NCBI GenBank assembly: GCA_964403795.1
Contig: CAYOHP010000037.1
Coordinates: forward strand, 1-49,501
DNA length: 49,501 bases
DNA from: CAYOHP01 sp964403795 [NCBI: uncultured bacterium]
GTDB lineage: Bacteria; Muiribacteriota; UBA6191; CAZXTJ01
Reading direction: 5' to 3'
In this document: one piece after another, positions 1 to 8,167 of the stretch
Position numbering within the stretch: the stretch's first letter is position 1
Layout of the letters: each line of letters opens with the position of its first letter
Notes under the pieces: model-generated
The model's input: only the letters and a program-made list of their open reading frames with translations
The model's database searches: none
What the model was told of the DNA's origin: nothing
Position numbers and translations under genes: made by a program

Positions 1-56
1 AGAGCGCCTGGGCACTCCGGGCCGGGGCCGCCCTTGCCTGGTTGATCGGACGCTGA
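1..56 (+). CDS. C-terminal tail of a gene entering from the left edge (partial)
   Basis: Reading frame 3 is open from the window edge to a TGA at 54-56. It encodes a short Ala/Leu/Trp-rich hydrophobic tail (ends AWLIGR) that would suit a C-terminal membrane helix. Only about 17 codons are visible, so no function can be given, and chance openness in GC-rich DNA is possible. Confidence 0.3.
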   Translation, partial: SAWALRAGAALAWLIGR

Positions 57-188
57 GAGACCGGACCCCCGAGGAGTCCTCTCGGAATGTGAGGAGCCCG
101 ACAGTCGCGATCGGCGGTCTTCGCTCTCATGGGATCCTGCTCACGGGACGGGGACCGCCCTTCCCAGGAGCCTCGGGCCGGGAGTGGC

Positions 189-707
189 ATGGCGACGAGC
201 AGCGGGTCCAGGGTGGCATGGGTCCTGGGGGTGCTGCTTGCCGGAGTGGTCCCCGATGCGTCGGTAGCGGGCTCCCCCGCCCCCTGGCTGGTCGGCACGC
301 CCGAGGAACGCTTTGCCAGGGTCGAACGCCAGCTGCGCGGCTTCGACGTGGCGATGATCGAGACCGACTACCGCTACGCCGAACTCTGGTTCGCCGGCCA
401 GGACCGGAACTGGGCCTACGCTCGCTACCAGGTCCGGAAGATCCGGACCGTCCTCGAGACCGCCACCGAGCGACGTCCCAAGCGGGGGCCCTCGGCGCGG
501 GTGTTCCTGGGCGTGCTGCCCCGCATCGAGGAGGCGATCGACGCTCGGGACCCGGAGGTCTTCGTCCGGCGGTTCCAGCTCGTGACCGCAGCCTGCAATG
601 CCTGCCACATGGCGGAGAGCCTCCCCTTCTTCCACGTCACCCAGCCGACCCAGCGGGCGTCGCAGATCCGCTACGGGACGCACGCGACGGACGGGCAGGG
701 CCGATGA
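189..707 (+). CDS. Secreted monohaem protein, cytochrome c'-like
   Basis: The 172-residue product begins with an export signal (hydrophobic residues about 8-27, Ala-rich cleavage region). It has a single c-type haem motif, CNACH, at residues 136-140 near the C-terminus; the rest looks helical. A late haem motif in a short helical protein is the arrangement of cytochrome c' and related four-helix haem proteins, which bind NO or CO or carry electrons. I see the motif and layout; membership of that family is inferred. The ATG at 189 was chosen because the signal peptide starts there; an in-frame ATG at 129 would add 20 unrelated residues. The gene is followed after 27 bp by a histidine kinase, so a periplasmic sensing partner is possible. 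Confidence 0.75.
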   Translation: MATSSGSRVAWVLGVLLAGVVPDASVAGSPAPWLVGTPEERFARVERQLRGFDVAMIETDYRYAELWFAGQDRNWAYARYQVRKIRTVLETATERRPKRGPSARVFLGVLPRIEEAIDARDPEVFVRRFQLVTAACNACHMAESLPFFHVTQPTQRASQIRYGTHATDGQGR

Positions 708-734
708 TGCCCCCACCCGGCGGGAGCTGAACCC

Positions 735-2663
735 ATGGGACCGGGAACCGTGGGGACCGAGGCGGTGGGCTGGTGGGATCTCCCCCATCCGGTGTTGCTG
801 GGCATCCTCGGGAGCACGGGACTGGTCCTCGGGACCCTCGCCTGGTCCGTCCGCGGCGGGGTCCGTCTGGGTCTCCTGGACGAGGCCGGGAGCGAGCAGG
901 AACCGGAGGGCGAGGCTCCCGGACTGATCGACCTGGAAGCTGCAGCCGCCTGGCTCATCCGGGCCCGCTGGCTGGTCGCCTCCGGGATCCTGGTCCTGGG
1001 GCCCGGGATCGGGGGTGTCTCCGGGATCGTGGCCCCCACCGCCATGCTGCCGCTGGGGCTGGTCTCCCTGGGACTGTTCGCGGCCAACCTCGTCTACGCG
1101 AGCATGCTCCGACGCACCGGAGCATCCTCGGATCTCCTCCGCCTGCAGCTCTTCGGGGATCTCCTCTTCCACAAGGGACTGGTCCATTTCGCAGGCGGGA
1201 TCGAGCACCCGCTCGGGCACCTTGCCGTCTTCCACGTCGTGCTGGCGGGGATACTCCTCGGCCGTGGCGACTGCTACCGGATCGCGACCACGGCCTGGGT
1301 CCTCTACGCGGGTCTGGCGATCGGGGAGCTCACCGGAGTGCTCGCCCACTACAGCCTGGGGATCGGTCACGACAGCGAGTTCGAGCGGGCCTTCATGGCC
1401 GACGAGGTGGCCGTGGATGTCAGCTTCGCTGCGATCTTCCTGGCGGCCGCCGCGGGACTCACCTCGTTCCTGATGACCCGGATCCGCGCCGCCCACAGCA
1501 GGGTGACCCGGAGCGCCCTGGCCACGGAGCTGGCGCACCGCAGGCTGGTGGAGATCGTGGAGGCCGCCGGCGTCGGGATCCTGGTACTCGACTCCGGACT
1601 CCACCCGATCCTCCGGAACTCCCGGATCGCGGCCTTGATGTCGGGGAGCATGGACGGAGGCGATCCCGCGGAAGGGGCCGTCGAGGTCTGGATCTCCCGG
1701 ACGCCCGAACTCGCCCGCGCCCTCGCGACTGGGGAGCAACAGGTGGTCGAGTGGGCACCCCGAGGCGGGGAGGGACCGGTGCTCAGGGCCCGGATCGTGC
1801 GCCTTGGGGGGACGGCCGGTGTCGCGGTCCTGGTGCGGGACATCACCCGCGACAAGGAGGCCGAGGCGCGCCAGGTCCGGCTGGGCAAGCTGGCCGCGGT
1901 GGGTGAGATCGCGGCCCGGGTGGCCCATGACGTCTCGAACCCGGCACTCGTCATCAGCGCCAAGGCCCACCGCATCCGGAGGCTGCTCGACGGATCGGCG
2001 CCGGGCGGGGTCGCCGAGGACCTGGACAAGATCGCACGCCAGGCGGAGCGCCTCGGGACCTTGACGCAAGGCCTTCTGGGGGCGGCAAGGGTTGCCCATG
2101 CCGACGGATCGCAGGCGCTCCTTGCCGACACCGTGGCCGGGGTGCTCGCCTTCTTCTCCGACCGGATCCTGGCCCAGCGCGTCACCGTCGAGAACGGGAG
2201 TTCCGGGGCCGCGGTGGCGGTCGGGCTCCCGCCCCATGAACTCGAGGCGGTTCTCATCAACCTGATCGGGAACTCGCTCGATGCCATGCCGGAAGGAGGT
2301 CGCCTGGAGCTCCGGACATCCTCCCTCCCGGCCGGTTCCGGCGACGCCCCGAACCGCATCCTCCTGACCTTGGCCGATAGCGGGCCCGGGGTTCCACCCG
2401 ACCTCCGGGACCGGCTCTTCGAGCCGTACTTCACGACCAAAGCGGGGGGTACTGGCCTCGGCCTGGCATCGGCCCGCGAGTTGCTCCAGGCCCGAGGAGG
2501 ACGGATCGAACTCGAGTGCCCGGCAGGTGGGGGAACGGTGATCCGCCTGGATCTCCCGATCGCAAGCGGTGCGCCTCCCCGACCCGATCCCGGCGTCCGG
2601 AGGGAGGACTCGTCGGGGGATGGGCCCAGGAAGGAGGACGGATCCCGACATGCCGCTGCGTAG
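735..2663 (+). CDS. Membrane sensor histidine kinase, NtrB/ZraS-like
   Basis: A 642-residue kinase. One hydrophobic helix lies near residues 18-38 and several more between about 75 and 250, giving a polytopic membrane sensor. A PAS-like segment follows (about 275-375). The H-box (ARVAHDVSNPAL, His near 397), N-box (NLIGNSLDAM, about 508), DSGPG box and GTGLGLA box (about 571) are all intact, so it should autophosphorylate. A GGGAG ribosome site precedes the ATG. Its end overlaps the start of the following response regulator by 14 bp, indicating a coupled pair, and the secreted monohaem protein lies immediately upstream. The signal is unknown; a haem-bound gas or redox state is an inference from that neighbour. 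Confidence 0.9.
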   Translation: MGPGTVGTEAVGWWDLPHPVLLGILGSTGLVLGTLAWSVRGGVRLGLLDEAGSEQEPEGEAPGLIDLEAAAAWLIRARWLVASGILVLGPGIGGVSGIVAPTAMLPLGLVSLGLFAANLVYASMLRRTGASSDLLRLQLFGDLLFHKGLVHFAGGIEHPLGHLAVFHVVLAGILLGRGDCYRIATTAWVLYAGLAIGELTGVLAHYSLGIGHDSEFERAFMADEVAVDVSFAAIFLAAAAGLTSFLMTRIRAAHSRVTRSALATELAHRRLVEIVEAAGVGILVLDSGLHPILRNSRIAALMSGSMDGGDPAEGAVEVWISRTPELARALATGEQQVVEWAPRGGEGPVLRARIVRLGGTAGVAVLVRDITRDKEAEARQVRLGKLAAVGEIAARVAHDVSNPALVISAKAHRIRRLLDGSAPGGVAEDLDKIARQAERLGTLTQGLLGAARVAHADGSQALLADTVAGVLAFFSDRILAQRVTVENGSSGAAVAVGLPPHELEAVLINLIGNSLDAMPEGGRLELRTSSLPAGSGDAPNRILLTLADSGPGVPPDLRDRLFEPYFTTKAGGTGLGLASARELLQARGGRIELECPAGGGTVIRLDLPIASGAPPRPDPGVRREDSSGDGPRKEDGSRHAAA

Positions 2664-4035
2664 GGTCCTGGTCGTGGACGACGACGCCGAGGTCCTGGAG
2701 GCCTATGGCGACATCCTGGGCGAACTGCCGGAACTGGACCTCCGGCTGGAGGCCGACCCTCGGGCGGCCCGTGATCGACTGACCGCGGAGGCCTTCGACC
2801 TCGTCGTCACCGACCTCTCCATGCCGGAGGTGACCGGCATCGATCTCCTGCGCCATGCCAGGGAACACGGCCTGGAGGTCCCGGTCCTCATCGTCACCGC
2901 CTATCCTTCGATCGAGAATGCGGTCGAGAGCCTCCGGTTCGGCGCCACCGACTACCTGGTGAAGCCCTTCCCTCCCGAGAAGCTGCTGGCTGCCGCGGCG
3001 CGGATCCTCGACGCCCGGGCACGCCTCCAGGAGGTCCGGCTCCTCTATCGGCAGCTCGACCGCAGTCGCTTCGACGATCTGCTGGGCCACAGCCCGGTCA
3101 TGGAGAGGGTCTTCGAGGCCATCGAGCGGGTGGCCGCCACACCGGCGGACGTGCTGATCGTCGGCAAGCCGGGAACCGGGAAGAGCATGGTGGCCGCATG
3201 CCTGCATCGGCGCAGCGGACGGGTACAGGGCCGCTTCGTTCCCGTGGGGTGCGGCACCATCCCGGAGTCCGAGATCGAGGCGGAACTCCTCGGCTACGAG
3301 GGAAGTCTCGGGGACCGCGGCCGGAGCCAGGGCCTGGTGGGCCTCGCCCACCAGGGGACCCTCTACCTCGACGAGGTGACCGAGATGCCTCCGGGCATGC
3401 AGGTGAAGCTGGTGCAGGTCCTCCAGGCGCGCCAGGTGAGGCCCGTGGGTGGCACCCAGGAACAACCGGTGGACATCCGGGTCGTCGCCTCGACCAGCCG
3501 GGATCCCAGGGAGGAGGTGGCCGCCGGCCGGCTCCGCGAGGATCTCTTCTACCGGATCAGCGTGGTTCGGATCGACGTTCCTCCCCTGTCCGAACGGGGC
3601 GAGGACGTCCTGCTCCTGGCCCGCCACTTCGTGGAGACCTTCGCGGGCGAGTACCGGAAGCGGATCGAGAGCCTGGCCCGGCCGGTCGAAGCCGTGTTCA
3701 AGCGCTACTCGTGGCCCGGGAACGTGTGGGAACTCCAGAACGCCTGTCGTCGGGCCGTGACCATGGCCCAGGGCCCCAGCCTCTCGGTGGCGGATCTTCC
3801 GGAGGAGATCCTGGCCGAATGCGGGACCGGGACGGGTACGGAGGACGAGGGCAAGGGGTACTACGCGCTCCGGAAGCGGCAACTCGACGACTTCGAGAGG
3901 AGCTACTTCCATGACCTGCTGCGGGGCTCCCGAGGGGACATCGAGAACTGCTGTCGGCGCTCGGGCGTGTCCCGCGCCACCCTGTACCGCATCCTCAAGC
4001 GCTTCGGCCTGGATCCGGACGCCTTCCGGAACTGA
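2650..4035 (+). CDS. NtrC-like response regulator lacking the GAFTGA loop
   Basis: 461 residues: receiver domain (phospho-acceptor Asp55, residues 1-120), AAA+ domain (Walker A GKPGTGKS at 172-179, Walker B GTLYLDE at 236-242) and a Fis-type helix-turn-helix at about 425-453. Two hallmark positions are changed. Where sigma-54 activators have GAFTGA this protein has GSLGDR (218-223), and the sensor II motif GNVREL reads GNVWEL, replacing its arginine with Trp360. The ATP-binding elements and the REDLFYR segment remain. Family knowledge says GAFTGA contacts sigma-54, so this regulator probably does not open sigma-54 promoters; it may act on sigma-70 promoters or as a repressor, as HupR/NtrC variants do. 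The ATG at 2650 overlaps the kinase gene and starts the receiver domain directly. Confidence 0.9.
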   Translation: MPLRRVLVVDDDAEVLEAYGDILGELPELDLRLEADPRAARDRLTAEAFDLVVTDLSMPEVTGIDLLRHAREHGLEVPVLIVTAYPSIENAVESLRFGATDYLVKPFPPEKLLAAAARILDARARLQEVRLLYRQLDRSRFDDLLGHSPVMERVFEAIERVAATPADVLIVGKPGTGKSMVAACLHRRSGRVQGRFVPVGCGTIPESEIEAELLGYEGSLGDRGRSQGLVGLAHQGTLYLDEVTEMPPGMQVKLVQVLQARQVRPVGGTQEQPVDIRVVASTSRDPREEVAAGRLREDLFYRISVVRIDVPPLSERGEDVLLLARHFVETFAGEYRKRIESLARPVEAVFKRYSWPGNVWELQNACRRAVTMAQGPSLSVADLPEEILAECGTGTGTEDEGKGYYALRKRQLDDFERSYFHDLLRGSRGDIENCCRRSGVSRATLYRILKRFGLDPDAFRN

Positions 4036-4070
4036 GAAACTCTCCGGGAGGGCGTTGCGGCCCACGCGTC

Positions 4071-4100
4071 ACGGGCCGGGTGCGCCTGCACCCGGCCCGT
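4071..4100. terminator. Convergent hairpin between the regulator and the mtrB-like gene
   Basis: A 13-bp perfect stem (ACGGGCCGGGTGC, loop GCCT, complement to 4100) lies between two genes that end facing each other at 4035 and 4120. No T-run follows on either strand, so it may work with Rho or as an mRNA end-stabilising hairpin. Confidence 0.6.
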
Positions 4101-4119
4101 CGGTCGGATCCGGGTTTCG

Positions 4120-6507
4120 CTAGAGCTTCCGCTTGTAGGTGATCCAGGCCGCCCCGAAGTTCCCGTTGCCGACCCGGTCCACCGAGTCGTTCCAGTGGCC
4201 GAAGGTGTACTCGAGGCCCACCTTCTGGTCCGAGCCGTCCTTGGGGCCCACGTCGAAGTCGGCCCGGAACGCGATCCGGTCGATGTCGACGTCCACCTTG
4301 TTGATCTCGCCGTACTTGGTCCCGGCGATGAAGATGGCTCCGCCGGTGGTGAAGGCGGTGTCGTAGTAGTCCGAAGGCAGGATGCCCCGGGAGTCGGTGT
4401 GGGTGAGGTCGAACCCGAGCTGGACCCGGTTCCGGATCTTGGGCGGGGTCAGCGTAAGGCTGTACACGTCGTTCTCCGAGGTGTAGAAGTCCATCATCGT
4501 CACGAAGGGCCGGACGCCGGCGCCGGAAGGCTGCTGCCAGTTCGCCAGGTAGTCGTTGTCGAACTCCTCCCGGGTGTAGGCGAGGCCCACGCCCCAGCGG
4601 CCGGCCATCCCGAACCCGCCCACCGTGAAGCTCCGGGCCTCCTCCTGGTACGGCTCGATCTGACCCTTCCGGGAGCGATCGGAGTACTCGAGGTAGCCGG
4701 TCAGGTCGTCCCGGAAGTCGTAGGACAGGCTCGCCGTCAGGTCCTCCGTCTCCTGGCCCTGGCCGCGGGTGAAGTAGTCCCGATCCGCGTCATACTGCTC
4801 GTAAGCGGCCCGGTAGGCGAGACGTCGGGTCGGTGCGCCGCTGAACTTCACCCAGAACCCGTCCCGGTCACCCTCTTCGTTCACCGAGAGGAGCCGGTCG
4901 TCCACGCCCAGGGCGACGAGGGCGTTGTGGAGGGCCAGCGAGTTGGCGGTGCGGAAGGCGTTGGGCTGCTTCCAGTCCTCGGAGCGGTACCCGACCGAGA
5001 CCTGGTGGTCTTCCCAGCCGAGGTAGCGGAAGCCGATCTCGAACTCCTCGCTGTCCTCGTCGTAGATCCCTTGCGCCGGGTTCTCGATCACGTTGTTGGA
5101 GCCCGCCGCGTTCGAGGGGATGGCGTCGACCGGCACGTACCCGAAATTCCGGCCGGTGCGCCGGCTGAAGTCGCGGTAGCTCGAGAAGAAGCCCCATCCG
5201 CCCTCGGCCCGGTAGTCCACCGAGGCGGTGAAGGTGTTGGTGTCGAGGTTGTAGCCGTTCCAGCCGCTGGTCCGGTCCCGGGTGACGTGGTCGAGGCGCA
5301 TCCGGCCCCGGTCGCCCAGCGGGACCGAGAACCCGGCCCGGAAGCCGTCCGAACTCTTCTCGGGAAAGGCCCGGGTCACGGGCCGAAGGTCCGCCGCGTT
5401 GCCACCCCGCATGAGCGAGGCGATGTCGGGCGTGTCGTCGGCCAGGACGGTGTGGAAGTAGGTGGCATATCCGGCCGCGTCACGGTCCCTGCCGAAGAGC
5501 CCGTCGCCGCCGAACTCGAACTCCTTGGCCACCCGATCCACCGGGTGCTTGAAACGCCTCTGGGGGTGCTCCACGGTCGAGAACCCCGGCAGATTGGCGG
5601 GATTGGGCCGCTTCAGCTCCGGATACCCGGACTCGGTCTCCTTCCAGAACCCCAACCGGAGCCGACGCCGGGTCAGGCTGCCGAGGGCGAAGGCCAGATC
5701 CTGCTCCCTCCGGTCCAGGTAGAAGTCGAACCCCGGATTCTCGTCGACCCGGTTCATGTTGGGCTCCCAGGTCCCCTCTCCCGCGACCGAGAAATTGGCC
5801 AGGGTGGCGGGGACCATCACGCCCATGACGCCGTCGAACTCCATGTTCTGGAAGTTGGTGGCGTCGTTGTGGGTGAGGCTCCGCATGGCATACCGGAAGC
5901 TCACGTCCTGGCTCCGGTAGCCGATATCCGCATCCTCCCAGCTCCGGGTGAGGGGATGGCGCAGATCGACCCAGAAGTTCCCGTCCTGGCCCTGGTGGTC
6001 GACCCGGAGCTTGCGCAGGTCCCCCGCCGAATACTTCCGCCGGTCGTATTCCCTCACCTTTCCCTGGGTCCCCTTGTCGTCGATTCCCCCGCCCTCGATC
6101 TCCACCGAGACCGTGGACCGCCCCGGCTGCCTGGTGCGCGAGGACTGGCGGGGAGCCGCCTTCGCAGCCTGTGCCGGAGCCGCGGCCGGGACCGGAGCCG
6201 GGTCCGTCTCCGCCACTGTGGGGAGCGGGTCCCCGTCGTCCGGGGCGGCCTCTTCGTCCTCGACAGCCGGCACCGGAGGGGGCACCTCGCCGACCCCTTC
6301 GAGATCGGCCCGGATCCCGGCGATCGACGTCCGGTAGAACCGCGCCAGGAAGTTCACCGAGCCCTCCGGCACCGCGGCCGCGTCGCCGTACTTGGCGACC
6401 ACCCGGGCCAGGTCCGCCCGGTACTTCGCTTCGTCCGGCGGAGCGGCTCCCGCGGAGCCGACCGCCATCAGGCCGGCGAGCCCGGCCGTGACCAGCATTC
6501 TCCTCAT
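4120..6507 (-). CDS. MtrB/PioB-family outer-membrane beta-barrel (first copy)
   Basis: 795 residues with a signal peptide (about 1-22), a helical N-terminal segment (about 25-70: RVVAKYGDAAAVPEGSVNF), a Pro/Ala/Glu-rich linker to about 140, then a long run of alternating aromatic/polar strands with Asp/Tyr/Arg-rich turns typical of a large porin. MtrB/PioB barrels sheath a periplasmic decahaem cytochrome and let electrons cross the outer membrane. The decahaem gene lies 56 bp upstream on the same strand. The cysteine pair seen near the N-terminus of some MtrB proteins is absent; no Cys was found. Start at 6507 is chosen for the signal peptide and an AGGAACG ribosome site; the frame is open upstream but that part is unrelated. 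Confidence 0.85.
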   Translation of the reverse strand: MRRMLVTAGLAGLMAVGSAGAAPPDEAKYRADLARVVAKYGDAAAVPEGSVNFLARFYRTSIAGIRADLEGVGEVPPPVPAVEDEEAAPDDGDPLPTVAETDPAPVPAAAPAQAAKAAPRQSSRTRQPGRSTVSVEIEGGGIDDKGTQGKVREYDRRKYSAGDLRKLRVDHQGQDGNFWVDLRHPLTRSWEDADIGYRSQDVSFRYAMRSLTHNDATNFQNMEFDGVMGVMVPATLANFSVAGEGTWEPNMNRVDENPGFDFYLDRREQDLAFALGSLTRRRLRLGFWKETESGYPELKRPNPANLPGFSTVEHPQRRFKHPVDRVAKEFEFGGDGLFGRDRDAAGYATYFHTVLADDTPDIASLMRGGNAADLRPVTRAFPEKSSDGFRAGFSVPLGDRGRMRLDHVTRDRTSGWNGYNLDTNTFTASVDYRAEGGWGFFSSYRDFSRRTGRNFGYVPVDAIPSNAAGSNNVIENPAQGIYDEDSEEFEIGFRYLGWEDHQVSVGYRSEDWKQPNAFRTANSLALHNALVALGVDDRLLSVNEEGDRDGFWVKFSGAPTRRLAYRAAYEQYDADRDYFTRGQGQETEDLTASLSYDFRDDLTGYLEYSDRSRKGQIEPYQEEARSFTVGGFGMAGRWGVGLAYTREEFDNDYLANWQQPSGAGVRPFVTMMDFYTSENDVYSLTLTPPKIRNRVQLGFDLTHTDSRGILPSDYYDTAFTTGGAIFIAGTKYGEINKVDVDIDRIAFRADFDVGPKDGSDQKVGLEYTFGHWNDSVDRVGNGNFGAAWITYKRKL

Positions 6508-6563
6508 CGTTCCTGTGGTGTTCACGAGGTACCGAACCTTCCTTGGATCCGAGGTGATGGCGA

Positions 6564-7490
6564 CTAGTGCGTGAACCCGTGGTCCTGGTCGGAGCCGTGG
6601 ATCTGGGGGTGGCACGCCGAACAGTTCTGGTAGGCGAGCTGCCGCTGGAGGCTCCGGGTCCGATTGGTCCGGGCCGCGAAACCCGAGTGCTCGGGGTTGT
6701 GGCACTTCACGCAGAGGGCCGGCTCCGGCATCTTCAGGAGCTGGATGTTCACCGAACCGTGCGCTCGATGGCAGGTGAGGCAGTCCTTCGCCGCCGGCGC
6801 GTGCTCGAAGACCCAGGGACCCGCCAGGTTGGAGTGGCACTTCAGGCAGGTCTCGTTGGTGGTCTCCCGGGCCAGCATGTGGCGGGCGCCGGAGGCCGAA
6901 CCGTGGGGGTTATGGCACCCGGTGCAGGTCATCTTGCCCTCGCGGATCGGGTGGTGGCTCGGCATGTTCATGGATGCCCGGGTACCGGGATGGCACCGGT
7001 AGCATCCGTCGGGCTGGGCCTGCTTCAGGAGGCGGTCCTCCTTGGCGCTGTGGACCGAGTGGCAGGTCACGCAGCTGGTCTTGCCGTCCCGCCCGTGGCC
7101 GCCGGTCGAGAAGGACGCGAGTTCCTCCTGGCGATGGCAGCTCTGGCACGCCTTGTTGATGGCGTCCGCGGAACCGGTCTTGAAGTTCACCGGGGGACCC
7201 GAGGCCCCGCCCTCGTCCACGTGGTCCGCGGCGGGACCGTGACAGGCCTCGCACCCCTTGTGTCTGGTCTGCAGGCGCGAGTCGGAGAAGAGAGCCCGGT
7301 GCGCGGACTCCTGCATCGAGCCCGCCTGGTCATGGCAGTCCGCGCAGGCGGCCGTGCCGGCGAACCCTCCGGGAGCCGCGGCGGCACTTCCGGGCCCACC
7401 CAGGAGGACGGCGACCGCCAACCTCAGCAGCCAGTCCCATACCTTCCGCTTCCGGTCCTCGGGGCTCCCGGGCCGATGTTCCAGGTCCAT
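6564..7490 (-). CDS. DmsE-type decahaem c-type cytochrome (first copy)
   Basis: 308 residues. After a charged N-terminus and a hydrophobic signal segment (about 18-38) there are exactly ten CXXCH motifs: CADCH, CEACH, CQSCH, CVTCH, CYRCH, CTGCH, CLKCH, CLTCH, CVKCH and CSACH. HHPIREGKMTC and CHNPHGS are characteristic of the DmsE/MtrA group. The protein should sit in the periplasm, plugged into the MtrB-like barrel encoded next, and pass electrons through the outer membrane. The ATG at 7490 has an AAGGAGG ribosome site. A sigma-54 type promoter lies about 50 bp upstream. The terminal acceptor or donor is not identifiable from this window. Confidence 0.92.
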   Translation of the reverse strand: MDLEHRPGSPEDRKRKVWDWLLRLAVAVLLGGPGSAAAAPGGFAGTAACADCHDQAGSMQESAHRALFSDSRLQTRHKGCEACHGPAADHVDEGGASGPPVNFKTGSADAINKACQSCHRQEELASFSTGGHGRDGKTSCVTCHSVHSAKEDRLLKQAQPDGCYRCHPGTRASMNMPSHHPIREGKMTCTGCHNPHGSASGARHMLARETTNETCLKCHSNLAGPWVFEHAPAAKDCLTCHRAHGSVNIQLLKMPEPALCVKCHNPEHSGFAARTNRTRSLQRQLAYQNCSACHPQIHGSDQDHGFTH

Positions 7491-7537
7491 GACGGATGCC
7501 TCCTTCGATCCTTCCCGGCCCCCTGGAGGCGGCGGAC

Positions 7538-7552
7538 GCAACGCCGGTGCCA
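7538..7552 (-). promoter_or_regulatory. Sigma-54 type promoter for the first decahaem/barrel unit
   Basis: Read on the minus strand the site is TGGCACCGGCGTTGC. GG and GC are separated by the required 10 bp, and the match to TGGCAC-N5-TTGC is strong. It lies about 48 bp before the ATG at 7490. Confidence 0.75.
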
Positions 7553-7815
7553 GAACGACCCGGATGACCCCTCGTTCTTCCGCTTCCGGAGCCGCTCGGA
7601 CCCTGGGATGGACGGGTACGGTGGATGCGCCGCGACGCATCTCACGCGAGAGACATCGGGTCCCCCGAGGGGTCGCGCCTCGGCAACTCCGCACCGGTCC
7701 GACTCACCGGTGCGTCTCACGAGGGAGACGAACGGATCGTGAGGTTCCAGGACGGACGAGTGCGTTGCCCGTCGTCGCGGTCAGGCTTCCCGTGACTCCC
7801 AGAATCGGGAATTCC

Positions 7816-7831
7816 TTCCCACTGGTCGGAT
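7816..7831. promoter_or_regulatory. Candidate activator-binding palindrome
   Basis: TTCCCACTGGTCGGAT is an imperfect copy of the 16-bp palindrome found at 18808. It is embedded in the TCGGGAAT/ATTCCCGA inverted repeat and lies about 260 bp upstream of the minus-strand sigma-54 element and 240 bp upstream of the plus-strand one, within enhancer range of both. The role is inferred. Confidence 0.45.
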
Positions 7832-7987
7832 TCCCGAGCCTCCTCCAGGACGAGCAGGCGCGACGGTCTACCGACCCGTGACCGATGGCGCTCCACGACG
7901 CGTCGAAACTCGCTGCGATCCCTGCCGAAGGGAGACCAGGCCCGTCTCCCGGCCTGGTCTCATCGATGAGAAATCCGCTTTCCCGCC

Positions 7988-8003
7988 TTCCCACCGGCAG
8001 GAA
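7988..8003. promoter_or_regulatory. Candidate activator-binding palindrome
   Basis: TTCCCACCGGCAGGAA differs at one base from the perfect palindromic copy at 18808. It is 64 bp upstream of the -24 element at 8068, a usual position for a sigma-54 enhancer. Confidence 0.55.
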
Positions 8004-8067
8004 GTCGGCGCTCCGGGCGTAGCCCGCATGCACGCCCGGAGAGCCGTTCGGCACGGCGTGGAATGCC

Positions 8068-8082
8068 TGGCATTCGTCTTGC
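8068..8082 (+). promoter_or_regulatory. Sigma-54 type promoter for the second decahaem/barrel unit
   Basis: TGGCATTCGTCTTGC has GG and GC 10 bp apart. Transcription would begin near 8094, giving a leader of about 75 nt before the GTG at 8168. Confidence 0.7.
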
Positions 8083-8167
8083 GGAATGCCGGTCGTCGGG
8101 GCCCGAGTGCCGACACCGAGGCCAGGGCATGGCACGGCCACCGGCGTAATGGGAAGGTGCGTGCATT

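Larger units (their letters stand above)
7491..8167. other. Divergent control region between the two decahaem modules
   Basis: This 677-bp stretch has no convincing gene on either strand. It holds two outward sigma-54 type promoters (7538-7552 minus, 8068-8082 plus), two copies of a palindrome near TTCCCACCGGCGGGAA (7816-7831 and 7988-8003), an inverted repeat TCGGGAAT-N17-ATTCCCGA (7805-7812 and 7830-7837) and short TCTC/GAGA inverted repeats around 7640-7730. The layout suits shared enhancer sites acting on two divergent promoters. Confidence 0.7.

Noticed and set aside
141-2651. Long open frame (836 codons) on the minus strand
   Set aside because: It is antisense to the monohaem protein and kinase genes, composed mostly of Gly/Pro/Arg/Asp, with no domain. 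High GC leaves the opposite frame free of stops.
4195-6567. 790-codon plus-strand frame across the first barrel gene
   Set aside because: A Val/Gly/Pro/Asp-rich shadow of the barrel on the other strand, where signal peptide and porin pattern are clear.
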